From Fimbriimonas ginsengisoli Gsoil 348 (GTDB taxonomy: Bacteria > Armatimonadota > Fimbriimonadia > Fimbriimonadales > Fimbriimonadaceae), in contig NZ_CP007139.1 in assembly GCF_000724625.1 (NCBI RefSeq), positions 868,001-932,000 on the forward strand: DNA of 64,000 bases. Reading direction: 5' to 3'. Under the pieces are notes generated by a model, which worked only from the letters and a program-made list of their open reading frames with translations, made no database searches and was not told where the DNA came from. How positions within the stretch are numbered: position 1 is the first letter of the stretch; each line of letters begins with the position of its first letter. Shown piece by piece: positions 54,622 to 63,282 of the stretch. A program made the translations under genes and the position numbers.

Positions 54622-56847
54622 ATGCTGCCCCTTCTCGTTGCGCTTGCCATCCAAACTTGGGGTGGTCCCGACACCTGGGCTTTCGCTCCGCCGCCGGACG
54701 ATTTTCGGTCCGACGCCATGCTGGACCTTCGGTACCTGAACGAAAAGGTAGCGGGAGAATCCGGATACGTCACTGCAGACGATAAGGGAGACTTCCGTCT
54801 TGGCAACGGTAAGCCGGTGCGATTCTGGGCGGTAAACAGCGGCGTTGGAAGGGACGTCCCGTTCCACCCGAGGCCGCTCGGCCGGCAAACGGAACCGGAC
54901 TTGGCCCGCCATGCCCGCTTTCTCGCCAAGCGCGGAGTCAACATGACGCGGCTCCACGCCCAACTTTCGCCCGATCTCGGCAAGCATCCGGACGCCAAGA
55001 TCACCGACGTCAACGTCGAGGAGAGGGACTGGATATGGCGATCCGTCGCGGCCATGAAGAAGGAAGGGATCTACACCACGATCTCGCCCTACTGGATGGT
55101 CCCGATGAAATTCTCCAAGGCTTGGGGCATTCCCGGCGGCGCCGACCAAAGCGCGGCCGGCCTGCTCTTCTTCGACCGTACCCTTCAAACCGGATACCGG
55201 GCCTGGCTCCGCGCTTTGCTTTCCGAAAAGAACCCGTACACCGGAATCCCCCTTGCCAAAGACCCTTCTGTCGCTCTCTTAGAGCTTCAGAACGAAGACT
55301 CGCTCCTCTTCTGGACCTTCGGAAATATCAAAGGTCCTCAGAAGCATGCCCTCGGCGCCCGATTCGGCGAATTCCTCGTGAAGCGCTACGGCTCCGTTCA
55401 GAAGACTATAACCGCTTGGCAAGGCGAAAAGCTGCCTGAAGACGACTCGGCGGCCGGCGTGTTCGACTTTTACGGCCTCTGGGAAGTACCAAACCAACTC
55501 TCGGCCGGCAAGAGCCAGCGGCTCGGGGATCAGATCGAGTTTCTGACGGAGACGATGCGGCAGTTCAACAAGGAAACCGCCGACTTCATCCGCAACGAGC
55601 TCGGATGCAAGGCGCTCGTCAACGCCGGAAACTGGCGTACCGCCGATCCGACCCGCCTTCAGGACGCGGAGCGCTATTCATATCTGCCGACCGAAGTCGA
55701 CGCCGTCAACAAATACTTCTCGGGCATCCACAAGGGCCCTAATGAAGGGTGGGCGATCGTGAACGGCGATAAGTTCACCTCCCCCTCGCTTCTACTCGAT
55801 CCACGCCCGGGACCGTTTAACCTGAAGCAGACCCACGGACGACCCATTGTTGTCACTGAAAGCAGTTGGGTGATGCCGGCCGGCTACAGCTCGGAAGGCC
55901 CCCTCATGACTGCCGCGTACCAGTCGCTAACCGGCGTCGACGCTTACTACTGGTTCGCAACCGGAGACGACGAGTGGTCCCAGCCAGGCTCGGCGAATGG
56001 GTACACGCCTTCCCAAACGAAGTGGCTTTTTGCCAATCCGGACATGCTCGGCACTTTCCCGGCCGCCGCGCTGATGTTCCGTTCCGGTTACGTGAAGCGA
56101 GGGACGCCCGCCGTATACGAGGTGCGGCGGCCGGCCGACATCTGGAAGCGGCGAACGCCGATCATCTCCGAAGAGCCGGGCTTCGATCCCAATCGCGACT
56201 CGAAGGACGTCGTTCCCGGTATGCCCGTCACCTCCGGGGTGAACCCACTTGCCTTCCTCGTCGGACCGGTAGAGGTGGCTTTCGGAGACGATCCCGCCAA
56301 ATCGCGGGTTGACTATTCCAAGTACATCGACGCCGGCACAAGCACCGTTAGAAGCAACACCGGCGAGCTCGCGCTAAATAACGACAAGGGGTTCTGCACG
56401 ATCGATACCCCTTCCGCACAGGGCGTCGCCGCCTTTTTCGGCAAGCACCCTGCGTTCAAACTCTCCGACGTCACCTTTATCTCCCGAAACGACTACGGGG
56501 CAGCGGCAGCGGTATCGATGGATGGAAAGCCGTTACGTGAATCGTCCAAGATCCTCCTCCAGTTCGGCACCCGTAGCCGGCCAACTGGCTGGCAGGAAAA
56601 GGAGACGACGATCGATCTCGGCGGTGGCAAATCGACTCCGGGTCTGGAGGTGGTTTCGTTCGGCAAAGCGCCGTGGCAGGTTGTGAACGCCGACCTGGAG
56701 ATCGCAATTCACAATCCGTCGATTACCAGGGCCAGCGTCCTCGACATGAATGGCAACGCCATCGGCGTCGTCCCTCTTAAACGCGAAGGAGAGATCGTGA
56801 GGCTGACCTTTCCAAAGAATGCGATGTATGTGATTTTAGGGCGCTAG
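54622..56847 (+). CDS. Secreted clan GH-A glycoside hydrolase, family uncertain
   Basis: The 741-residue protein has a short signal (LPLLVALAIQTWG) and a TIM-barrel glycosidase core. That core shows GKPVRFWAVNSG at the start, RGVNMTRLHAQLSPDL, a probable acid/base in LLELQNEDSLLFW (about residue 222) and a probable nucleophile in VVTESSWVMP (about 415). A C-terminal beta domain (about 560-741) completes it. It resembles large GH5-like 'cellulase-fold' proteins found in soil and gut bacteria; the substrate is unknown. The stop TAG falls in the word GGCGCTAGGC shared with the degenerate octamer-repeat region. Confidence 0.8.
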   Translation: MLPLLVALAIQTWGGPDTWAFAPPPDDFRSDAMLDLRYLNEKVAGESGYVTADDKGDFRLGNGKPVRFWAVNSGVGRDVPFHPRPLGRQTEPDLARHARFLAKRGVNMTRLHAQLSPDLGKHPDAKITDVNVEERDWIWRSVAAMKKEGIYTTISPYWMVPMKFSKAWGIPGGADQSAAGLLFFDRTLQTGYRAWLRALLSEKNPYTGIPLAKDPSVALLELQNEDSLLFWTFGNIKGPQKHALGARFGEFLVKRYGSVQKTITAWQGEKLPEDDSAAGVFDFYGLWEVPNQLSAGKSQRLGDQIEFLTETMRQFNKETADFIRNELGCKALVNAGNWRTADPTRLQDAERYSYLPTEVDAVNKYFSGIHKGPNEGWAIVNGDKFTSPSLLLDPRPGPFNLKQTHGRPIVVTESSWVMPAGYSSEGPLMTAAYQSLTGVDAYYWFATGDDEWSQPGSANGYTPSQTKWLFANPDMLGTFPAAALMFRSGYVKRGTPAVYEVRRPADIWKRRTPIISEEPGFDPNRDSKDVVPGMPVTSGVNPLAFLVGPVEVAFGDDPAKSRVDYSKYIDAGTSTVRSNTGELALNNDKGFCTIDTPSAQGVAAFFGKHPAFKLSDVTFISRNDYGAAAAVSMDGKPLRESSKILLQFGTRSRPTGWQEKETTIDLGGGKSTPGLEVVSFGKAPWQVVNADLEIAIHNPSITRASVLDMNGNAIGVVPLKREGEIVRLTFPKNAMYVILGR

Positions 56848-56905
56848 GCATCGTTCTGCCTCCAAACGCCCTAACGTCCGACGCCTTAACGCCCGCACGC
56901 CGAGC
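56842..56905. repeat. Degenerate AACGCC-type repeat
   Basis: After the GH stop the words AACGCCCTAACG, ACGCCTTAACGCC and GCACGCC follow each other with 8-10-base spacing. This looks like a decayed form of the CAACGCCT array at 31097-31200. Confidence 0.45.
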
Positions 56906-56924
56906 TCTTGTCGTCCAACGACCT

Positions 56925-57803
56925 ATGAAGGTCCACCACCTGAACTGCGGGACGATGTGTCCACTGGGCGAGTTGATGATCAACGGACATGGGAGTCCCG
57001 TCAGTCGTGGCCATCTCGTGTGTCACTGCCTGTTGATCGAGGGGCCAGACGGACTGGTTCTTATCGACACCGGGCTCGGGACCCAGGACATCATGCGGCC
57101 GAAGCACCGGATTCCGGGACCGATCCTGAACACCGTTCTCGGCCTCGCGCTCGATCAGAAGGAAACCGCGATTACCCAAGTCCGGGCGCTCGGTCTTCAC
57201 CCGCGAGACGTCCGGCACATCGTTTTGACCCACCTAGATTTTGACCATGCGGGCGGTCTGGCCGATTTTCCGGAGGCCCAGGTTCACGTCTTTACCGACG
57301 AGCTGCACAACTTCCTGAACAGCGCGAACCCGATCGACATGATCCGTTACTCACAGGAACAGATTGCCCACCAGCCGGATTGGGAAGTCCACGAATTGGA
57401 AGGCGAACGGTGGATGGAGTTCGAAGCGGTCCGGGCGATGACCGTCGGATCCTCCGACATCCTTCTCGTCCCGCTCGCCGGCCATACCCGGGGCCACTGC
57501 GGCGTGGCGATTCGCGCAGGGGACGGCTGGATCTTGCATAGCGGCGACGCGCTTTTCGACTTAAACGAGTTGGACCCCGAGGGACGGCACCTTCCGGTTG
57601 GATTGCGTACGTTCGAGAACATGCTCCAATACGATCGCGAGAAGCGGATCCAAAACGTCGAGCGGCTGCGCGAGTTGAAGAAGGCGCACGGTGATTCCAT
57701 CCACTTCATCTGCTCCCACGACCCCGACGGTTTCGAAGCCGACGCGGCGGACGGGATCAAAGAGTTTGCATCCACCCGAATCGGGCGCGCCGAGATGCTC
57801 TAA
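56925..57803 (+). CDS. MBL-fold metallohydrolase (lactonase-like)
   Basis: The 292-residue protein has the metallo-beta-lactamase motif THLDFDHAGG (about residue 105), the later ligand histidines in LAGHTRGHCGV and CSHDPDGF and the bridging aspartate in HSGDALFD. The N-terminus KVHHLNCGTMCPLG resembles AHL lactonase-like members, but quorum-quenching activity is not implied. There is no signal peptide. It is likely monocistronic. Confidence 0.87.
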   Translation: MKVHHLNCGTMCPLGELMINGHGSPVSRGHLVCHCLLIEGPDGLVLIDTGLGTQDIMRPKHRIPGPILNTVLGLALDQKETAITQVRALGLHPRDVRHIVLTHLDFDHAGGLADFPEAQVHVFTDELHNFLNSANPIDMIRYSQEQIAHQPDWEVHELEGERWMEFEAVRAMTVGSSDILLVPLAGHTRGHCGVAIRAGDGWILHSGDALFDLNELDPEGRHLPVGLRTFENMLQYDREKRIQNVERLRELKKAHGDSIHFICSHDPDGFEADAADGIKEFASTRIGRAEML

Positions 57804-57812
57804 GCAACTCGA

Positions 57813-57864
57813 AGTGGCACAGGCGGCTCGACCGTGGGTATCAGTGGCGGCCCGCCCCTGATAC
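57813..57864. repeat. GTGGCAC-type repeat with GTATCAG hairpin
   Basis: GTGGCACAGGCGG is followed by GTATCAG (57838-57844) and CTGATAC (57858-57864), which pair around a GC-rich core. It resembles the elements at 62436 and 63221. Confidence 0.65.
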
Positions 57865-57943
57865 TAAGCCATAGAAAAATTGAGCCTCTGTCTTTGGGAA
57901 GACAACGAAGAACAGCATTAGCGCCAATGCCGCGCCCCTCGAT

Positions 57944-57949
57944 CATAAT
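57944..57949 (+). promoter_or_regulatory. Putative -10 element (CATAAT) of the SDR gene
   Basis: CATAAT, six bases, ATG at 57956. No Shine-Dalgarno is present. Confidence 0.4.
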
Positions 57950-57955
57950 TTGGCC

Positions 57956-58564
57956 ATGAAGATCATCGTGATTGGAGCGAGCGGCACTATCGGTTCGGCG
58001 GTGGTCGACCTGTTGTCGGAAAGGCATACGGTCGTTCGCGTCGCAAGGACGGCGGGTGACTACCACGCCGATCTCACCAATCCGGATTCCATTCGGTCGC
58101 TTTACGAGAAAGTCGCTCCGTTCGATGCGGTCGTGAGCTGCGCTGGATCGGCACGATTCAAGCCGCTGGAGGCGCTGACGGACGACGACTTCACCGCCAG
58201 TCTCTCGAACAAGCTGATGGGGCAGGTCAACCTCGTCCGTCTCGGGCAGAGGTACATCCAGGACGGCGGCTCCTTCACCCTCACCAGCGGCGTACTCGCG
58301 AACGAGCCGATGCACGGCAGCGCGGCGATCAGCCTGGTCAACGCAGGCCTCGAGGGTTTCGCCCGCGCGGCGGCTCTTGAACTTCTACCGCGAAAGATCC
58401 GCGTAAATGTGGTCAGTCCGCCGTGGGTTAGCGAGACGTTGGTTGCGATGGGCAAGGAAGCGTCGGGCGGAATGCCAGCCGCCGAGGTGGCCAAAGCGTA
58501 CGTGGAAAGCGTGGAAAACCGATCCAAAGACGGCGAAGTCCTCGACGCCCGAAAGTTCGCGTAA
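57956..58564 (+). CDS. Atypical short-chain dehydrogenase without the YxxxK motif
   Basis: The 202-residue protein has the NAD(P)-binding motif IIVIGASGTIGSAVVDLL and DAVVSCAGSARF (NNAG-like). In place of the catalytic YxxxK it has SAAISLVNAGLEGFARAAALEL, so Tyr and Lys are both absent. RVNVVSPPWVSETL follows as in other short members. This shortened SDR subgroup is widespread and may bind NADPH without classical catalysis. I start at the ATG at 57956; a TTG two codons earlier is open. Confidence 0.85.
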   Translation: MKIIVIGASGTIGSAVVDLLSERHTVVRVARTAGDYHADLTNPDSIRSLYEKVAPFDAVVSCAGSARFKPLEALTDDDFTASLSNKLMGQVNLVRLGQRYIQDGGSFTLTSGVLANEPMHGSAAISLVNAGLEGFARAAALELLPRKIRVNVVSPPWVSETLVAMGKEASGGMPAAEVAKAYVESVENRSKDGEVLDARKFA

Positions 58565-58611
58565 AGGCTGCCATCGCCACTTGTAGACCAGCCTCCCCTA
58601 CGGCAAAGCCG

Positions 58612-58716
58612 TGTAGACGCAGGTTGGCTCGTACCTGCGGACAGCCCCCATCGATCCGCATGTTGGGTCAATACGCGAAACTCACTCGCGCAGGTACGAG
58701 CCAACCTGCATCTACA
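58612..58716. repeat. 28-bp near-perfect inverted repeat upstream of nadA
   Basis: The arms 58612-58639 and 58689-58716 are complementary except at one position; the core word is GCAGGTTGGCTCGTACCTGC. The loop of 49 bases has no coding potential. The arms each hold a further internal palindrome (GCAGGT/ACCTGC). Confidence 0.8.
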
Positions 58717-58765
58717 ACGCTTCGCGTTAAAGGGAAACGCTTTCGCACCGGTACGAACCATCCTA

Positions 58766-58796
58766 TTGAACACCATCCGGAGGAAATGCGTAGAAT
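58766..58796 (+). promoter_or_regulatory. Putative nadA promoter
   Basis: TTGAAC (58766-58771), 19 bases, TAGAAT (58791-58796). Transcription would start near 58803, only a few bases before the RNA fold at 58806-58849. Confidence 0.45.
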
Positions 58797-58805
58797 AGAG
58801 ACGGA

Positions 58806-58849
58806 GGCAGTTACAACATCCCCGTCGGAGAACCCCGACTGTAACCGCC
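58806..58849 (+). promoter_or_regulatory. Candidate NAD+-I (nadA-motif) riboswitch aptamer
   Basis: P1 is formed by GGC-A-GUUAC (58806-58814) and GUAAC-C-GCC (58841-58849). A nine-base bulge AACAUCCCC (58815-58823) follows on the 5' side only. P2 is GUCGG (58824-58828) with CCGAC (58835-58839), closed by a six-base loop, and one U (58840) joins P2 back to P1. From memory, the crystallised ADP-binding domain of the NAD+-I riboswitch has the same plan: P1, bulge AACAACCCC, P2 starting GU and ending AC, a single U, P1. The gene behind it is nadA, the known target. The P2 loop is shorter than in the crystallised RNA, and a second aptamer copy is not seen; a GGGC-CUCG/CGAG-GCCC hairpin lies just before the ribosome site instead. 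Confidence 0.6.
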
Positions 58850-58886
58850 GCCAAGGGCACTCGCGACGAGGCCCGTCAAGGAAAAT

Positions 58887-59987
58887 ATGTACCAGGCACC
58901 TCTCCCGAAGGAGTACGCCGACCTCTCGCCAGAAGAGGCCGATGCAAGGATCGAAGCCGCCAAGCGGACGCTGGGCAACCGACTGGTCATTTTAGGCCAC
59001 CACTATCAACGCGACGGGATCATCAAGCACGCCGACTACCGCGGCGACAGCTACAAGCTGGCCAAAGACGCGAACCTCTGCCCTGACGCCGAGTTCATCG
59101 TCTTCTGCGGCGTGCACTTCATGGCCGAAAGCGCGGACATCCTGACTCCCGACCACCAGCACGTCATCCTGCCGAATATGGCGGCCGGATGCTCGATGGC
59201 CGATATGGCGAGCCTGTTCCAGGTGCGCAACTGCTGGAAGCAGATCGAGGAAGTTTTGGGCGCGAACGGCCCCCGGGTCGTCCCGGTTACGTACATCAAC
59301 TCCGCGGCCAACCTCAAGGCATTCGTCGGTGAGAGGGGCGGCACGGTTTGCACCTCGACCAACGCGCCGACCGCGGTGAAGTGGGCGTTGGAGCAGGGCG
59401 AGAAGGTGCTCTTCTTCCCGGACCAACACCTGGGACGCAATACCGGCGTTAAGCTCGGGTACGACCCGGACAAGGACATGATCGTTTGGGACCCGTTCCA
59501 GCCGTACGGCGGAAACAGTCCCGAGCGAATCCGCGAAGCGACCTTCATTCTTTGGAAGGGGCATTGCTCGGTACACAAACGGTTCACGGTGGAGCAGATC
59601 GAAGAAGCCCGCCAGACTCATCCCGGCGTCACCGTATTGGTTCACCCGGAATGCCCGCTCGAAGTGGTCGAAGCCGCCGATCTGAACGGCTCGACCGAAT
59701 ACATCATCAAGCAGGTGGAAGCGTCACCGCCTGGTTCGGTTTGGGCGATCGGCACCGAGATCAACCTCGTGAGCCGCCTGGCCAACGAGAACCCGGACAA
59801 AACGATCTTCTGTCTGGACCCCCAAGTTTGCCCGTGCTCGACGATGTACCGGATCCACCCCAGCTTCCTCGCCTGGACCCTGGAGAATCTCGTCGCCGGC
59901 AACGTCGTCAACGAGGTGATCGTGCCACCGAAGGTCAAGTATTTCGCCAAGATGGCGTTGGACCGGATGTTGACGGTCTGTGCGTAG
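58887..59987 (+). CDS. nadA: Quinolinate synthase
   Basis: The 366-residue enzyme condenses iminoaspartate with dihydroxyacetone phosphate to quinolinate in de novo NAD synthesis, using a [4Fe-4S] cluster. Cluster cysteines are in FCGVHFMAES, VHPECPLEV and QVCPCSTMYRIHP; other family motifs are LGHHYQRDGI, NSAANLKAF, CTSTNAP and FPDQHLGRNT. AAGGA lies four bases before the ATG. It is monocistronic, with a candidate NAD-sensing leader. nadB and nadC are not in the window. Confidence 0.96.
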   Translation: MYQAPLPKEYADLSPEEADARIEAAKRTLGNRLVILGHHYQRDGIIKHADYRGDSYKLAKDANLCPDAEFIVFCGVHFMAESADILTPDHQHVILPNMAAGCSMADMASLFQVRNCWKQIEEVLGANGPRVVPVTYINSAANLKAFVGERGGTVCTSTNAPTAVKWALEQGEKVLFFPDQHLGRNTGVKLGYDPDKDMIVWDPFQPYGGNSPERIREATFILWKGHCSVHKRFTVEQIEEARQTHPGVTVLVHPECPLEVVEAADLNGSTEYIIKQVEASPPGSVWAIGTEINLVSRLANENPDKTIFCLDPQVCPCSTMYRIHPSFLAWTLENLVAGNVVNEVIVPPKVKYFAKMALDRMLTVCA

Positions 59988-60006
59988 TCTGGAGCCCCAA
60001 CTGATC

Positions 60007-60272
60007 TGGCACCCCTTCAGGGTGCCAGGGAACTCCGAACCTGGTCCCCGGGGTCTTCGACCACCGGGCTAACTTCCGACGATCCCTCCGGGATCGATGA
60101 GAACTGTTCGGCCCTCGCTTCGCAGTAGGGATATCGTGGGGGACTGATGCAAGAGGTCGAAGATCTGCGTCCCGGAACCTGATCCCGGAGGGATCTTTTG
60201 AAATTAGCCCGGTGGTCGCTCCGGCGACCCCGGGGTTAGCGGCGCCTCCTCTCCGCACCCTGAAGGGGTGCC
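60007..60272. repeat. REP pair in inverted arrangement (BIME-like)
   Basis: The outer words TGGCACCCCTTCAGGGTGCC (60007-) and its complement (60254-60272) bracket two inner units, CCCCGGGGTCTTCGACCACCGGGCTAA... and its inverted copy. GATCCCTCCGGGATC-type hairpins lie between. The whole 266 bp is one large imperfect inverted repeat. It fills most of the gap between nadA and uvrB. Confidence 0.8.
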
Positions 60273-60312
60273 AGAATCCCCGCGTAGCCCCACCGGAGGC
60301 ACTAGTATATAA

Positions 60313-60340
60313 TTGTCTATGTATTCGGCGCCGCTAGAAT
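60313..60340 (+). promoter_or_regulatory. Putative uvrB promoter
   Basis: TTGTCT (60313-60318), 16 bases, TAGAAT (60335-60340). A second candidate, TAGGTT, ends six bases before the ATG, so a leaderless transcript is also possible. No LexA-type palindrome of a known class was seen. Confidence 0.45.
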
Positions 60341-60358
60341 ACGTAGTAGGTTAGAGAG

Positions 60359-62434
60359 ATGTCGATCGTCAAATTCAATGAGCCGCTGCGATTGGCGCAG
60401 GATTTTGCGCCGAAGGGGGACCAGGCGACGGCGATCGCGGGGCTGGTCGAGGGGCTCGAATCCGGTTACCGATTCCAAACCCTCCTCGGCGCCACTGGGA
60501 CTGGAAAGACCTACACGATGGCGAGCGTTATCAACGAGACGCAGCGCCCGGCGCTGATCCTGGCGCATAACAAGACGCTCGCGGCCCAGCTTTGCCAAGA
60601 ATTCCGGGCGTTCTTCCCGGAGAACTCGGTTCAGTACTTCATCTCGTATTACGACTACTACCAGCCCGAAGCGTACGTCCCGGGCGCCGACCTGTACATC
60701 GAGAAAGACTCGAGCGTCAACGACGAGATCGAGCGGCTGCGCCATGCGGCCACCCATGCTTTGCTCGAGCGGCGCGACGTCATCGTCGTCGCCTCCGTCT
60801 CGTGCATCTACGGCCTCGGCTCGCCGAGCGAGTATGCGGAAGCGGTCATCACCTTTGAGACTAACGGCACGTTCGACTTGGACGAGGCGCTGAAGAAGCT
60901 GGTCGCGATGCAGTTCTCGCGGAATGAAGTCGCCCTCGACCGCGGAACGTTCCGGGTCCGCGGCGACACGCTAGAGATTCAGCCGAAAGACGAGGAGATC
61001 GTCACCCGAGTGGAGTTCTTCGGTGACACCGTGGAGCGCATCCGCCTCTTCGACCCGCTCACCGGCGAAGTAATCGACGAGCCGACCAAGGTCTCCGTCT
61101 TCCCCGCTACCCACTACGTCACCCCTTGGGAGCGGATGGAGGACGTGCTGGAGATGATCAACGCGGAGAAGGAGGCGCAGTGCGAGCTGTTCGTCGCGCA
61201 AGGAAAGTTACTGGAAGCGCAACGCCTCCGCCAGCGAGTCGACTTCGACGTCGAGATGATGAAGGAGGTCGGCTACTGCAACGGCATCGAGAACTACAGC
61301 CGGTACTTTGACGGACGGGCCCCCGGCACCCCGCCTTACACCTTGCTTGACTTCTTGCCGAGCGACGCCATCATCTTCGTCGACGAAAGCCACCAGACCC
61401 TCCCGCAGGTGCGGGCGATGTTCAATGGGGACAAGGCGCGCAAGTCGATTCTCGTCGATTACGGATTCCGGCTGCCCAGCGCTCTCGACAACCGTCCACT
61501 TAAGTTCGAGGAGTTCCTGGAGCGGGTGCCGCAAGTGGTCTATGTGTCGGCGACGCCCGGTCCGTTCGAGCAGGAGACGCAGAGCCAGATTGTCGAGCAG
61601 ATCATTCGACCCACCTACGTCGTCGACCCGGAAATCGACATCCGTCCCACCAAAGGGCAGATCGACGATCTGATCGGCGAGATTCAGAAGCGGGTGGAGC
61701 GCGGCGAGCGGACGCTGGTCACGACCTTGACGAAGAAGATGTCGGAGGACCTGACCGGCTACTTGCAGGACCTTAACGTGAAGGTTCAGTACATCCACTC
61801 CAACGTCCACTCGCTCGAGCGCCCCGAAATCCTGCGCGACCTGCGGCTCGGCGTCTACGACGTGATCGTCGGCGTCAACCTCCTGCGGGAAGGTCTCGAC
61901 CTCCCCGAGGTCACGCTGGTGGCGATCCTCGACGCCGATAAGGAAGGGTTCCTCCGCTCTGAAACTTCCCTAATTCAAACCATCGGCCGCGCCGCCCGGA
62001 ACGCCGGAGGGCGGGTCATCATGTACGCCGACAACATCACCGGCTCGATGCAGCGGGCGATCGACGAGACCGACCGGCGTCGTGAAACGCAGCGTCGATA
62101 CAACGAGGAGCACGGGACCCTGCCGCAGACGGTTAACAAGATGGTCCGGGAGACGGTTCGCTCTTACGAATCGGTAAAGGAAGTCGTCGACCAATACAGC
62201 GCGGAAACCCGAGCCAAGCTCGGCGCCGACGGCGGCGCCATCCGGCTCGACGAGCTGCCGATCTTGATCTCCAACCTGGAGCGGGATATGAAGGATCTGG
62301 CGAAGGCGATGGAGTTCGAAAAAGCCGCCCAAGTCCGAGACGAAATCGAATCGCTCCGCGCCCTAATGGGCACCAGCTCAGGGCGGTTGGGCCAAGACAA
62401 ACGGCGAGTCAAACGCTTCGCCGGCAAGCGGTAA
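60359..62434 (+). CDS. uvrB: Excinuclease ABC subunit B
   Basis: The 691-residue helicase-like protein has Walker A GATGTGKTYTMA, the beta-hairpin YYQPEAYVPG that opens DNA around lesions, the DEXH-like FVDESHQTLPQ, helicase motifs V/VI in GVNLLREGLDLPEV and QTIGRAARN, and a C-terminal UVR domain (NLERDMKDLAKAMEFEKAA) that binds UvrC. It accepts damaged DNA from UvrA and forms the pre-incision complex. Here its partner UvrA is encoded in two pieces about 8 and 16 kb upstream. It is monocistronic. Confidence 0.97.
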   Translation: MSIVKFNEPLRLAQDFAPKGDQATAIAGLVEGLESGYRFQTLLGATGTGKTYTMASVINETQRPALILAHNKTLAAQLCQEFRAFFPENSVQYFISYYDYYQPEAYVPGADLYIEKDSSVNDEIERLRHAATHALLERRDVIVVASVSCIYGLGSPSEYAEAVITFETNGTFDLDEALKKLVAMQFSRNEVALDRGTFRVRGDTLEIQPKDEEIVTRVEFFGDTVERIRLFDPLTGEVIDEPTKVSVFPATHYVTPWERMEDVLEMINAEKEAQCELFVAQGKLLEAQRLRQRVDFDVEMMKEVGYCNGIENYSRYFDGRAPGTPPYTLLDFLPSDAIIFVDESHQTLPQVRAMFNGDKARKSILVDYGFRLPSALDNRPLKFEEFLERVPQVVYVSATPGPFEQETQSQIVEQIIRPTYVVDPEIDIRPTKGQIDDLIGEIQKRVERGERTLVTTLTKKMSEDLTGYLQDLNVKVQYIHSNVHSLERPEILRDLRLGVYDVIVGVNLLREGLDLPEVTLVAILDADKEGFLRSETSLIQTIGRAARNAGGRVIMYADNITGSMQRAIDETDRRRETQRRYNEEHGTLPQTVNKMVRETVRSYESVKEVVDQYSAETRAKLGADGGAIRLDELPILISNLERDMKDLAKAMEFEKAAQVRDEIESLRALMGTSSGRLGQDKRRVKRFAGKR

Positions 62435-62435
62435 C

Positions 62436-62548
62436 GTGGCACGGGCGGCTCGCCCATGATCTGCTGTACCAAAGGTACAGCAGAATCTCCCTCACCCCCA
62501 ACCCCCTCTCCCTCGTTCGGCACATACATCCGAAGGAGGGAGAGGGGG
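62436..62548. repeat. Mixed palindromic repeats downstream of uvrB
   Basis: GTGGCACGGGCGGCTCGCCC (62436-62455) is followed by CTGCTGTACC, AAA, GGTACAGCAG (62461-62483). Then CCCTCTCCCTCGTTCGG (62504-62520) pairs with CCGAAGGAGGGAGAGGG (62530-62546). No T-run follows any of them. Confidence 0.75.
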
Positions 62549-62557
62549 CTCCGGAGG

Positions 62558-63112
62558 TTACTTTGCCGCCCACGAGCGCAAACGGGTCCGTAGCCGCGCT
62601 CCCTCCCGGCGGTTCCCAAGCAGAGTCGGCAACTCTCGCGGCTCGACCATGAGGCGGATCGGCTTCTCCCCGACTTTTCCTTCCACCGACACCCACCGAC
62701 CCAAACCTAGCAAGGAATGGACGTTGGCGCGGAAACGCACCTCGCTCACGTCCGCCCGCAAGACCTCTACTGTTCGCGACTCGGAGAGGAAGCGGAGACG
62801 GTCGTCGGTTACTTCGAGAAATCCGATGTCCTCGTGAGGGTCGACGGTGCTGGAATAGCGGGGGGTGGCGAAACCGACGAACCATTTTTCACCGGCGAGC
62901 GTTTCTCCGTTCGCATGGAGGATTCTTTCGAGCTGGGCGCGCATGCGGCGGTTCTCGAACAAGCCAAACCGGTTCAGGGCGAACCAACCGACAACGGTGC
63001 CGGTCACCAAAAGCGCAAGCCCCCCGCCTAGAACCTCACTTTTGACCGCCATCCACGCCAAGCCCGAGACCGCGAAGGGGAGCCAGAACAGCGCGGGCAC
63101 AAGGTTGCCCAT
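62558..63112 (-). CDS. Hypothetical membrane protein
   Basis: The 184-residue product has two N-terminal hydrophobic segments (LVPALFWLPFAVSGLAWM and LGGGLALLVTGTVVGWFAL) and a soluble C-terminal part with a PH-like pattern (IGFLEVTDDRLRFLSES; VSEVRFRANVHSLLGL). I recognise no family. The ATG at 63112 is used; a GTG 39 bases upstream is open. Confidence 0.6.
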   Translation of the reverse strand: MGNLVPALFWLPFAVSGLAWMAVKSEVLGGGLALLVTGTVVGWFALNRFGLFENRRMRAQLERILHANGETLAGEKWFVGFATPRYSSTVDPHEDIGFLEVTDDRLRFLSESRTVEVLRADVSEVRFRANVHSLLGLGRWVSVEGKVGEKPIRLMVEPRELPTLLGNRREGARLRTRLRSWAAK

Positions 63113-63220
63113 GATCTTTCGCCGCGAGGTCCAGACTGTGGGAGGAGCCACCCGCGCATGTTACACTCATAGGGTCTTCTATGAAAGCCGACGGGGTTAC
63201 ACGGCTTTAAGGGATTTTGA

Positions 63221-63270
63221 CTCGGGCGGGCCGCCCGAGATACTCATGGGCGAGCCGCCCATGCCACGGG
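63221..63270. repeat. Two adjacent GC palindromes before the last gene
   Basis: CTCGGGCGG-G-CCGCCCGAG (63221-63239) and CATGGGCG-AGC-CGCCCATG (63245-63263) are followed by CCACGGG. The same modules lie after uvrB at 62436. Confidence 0.8.
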
Positions 63271-63282
63271 AGAGGGACTGAA

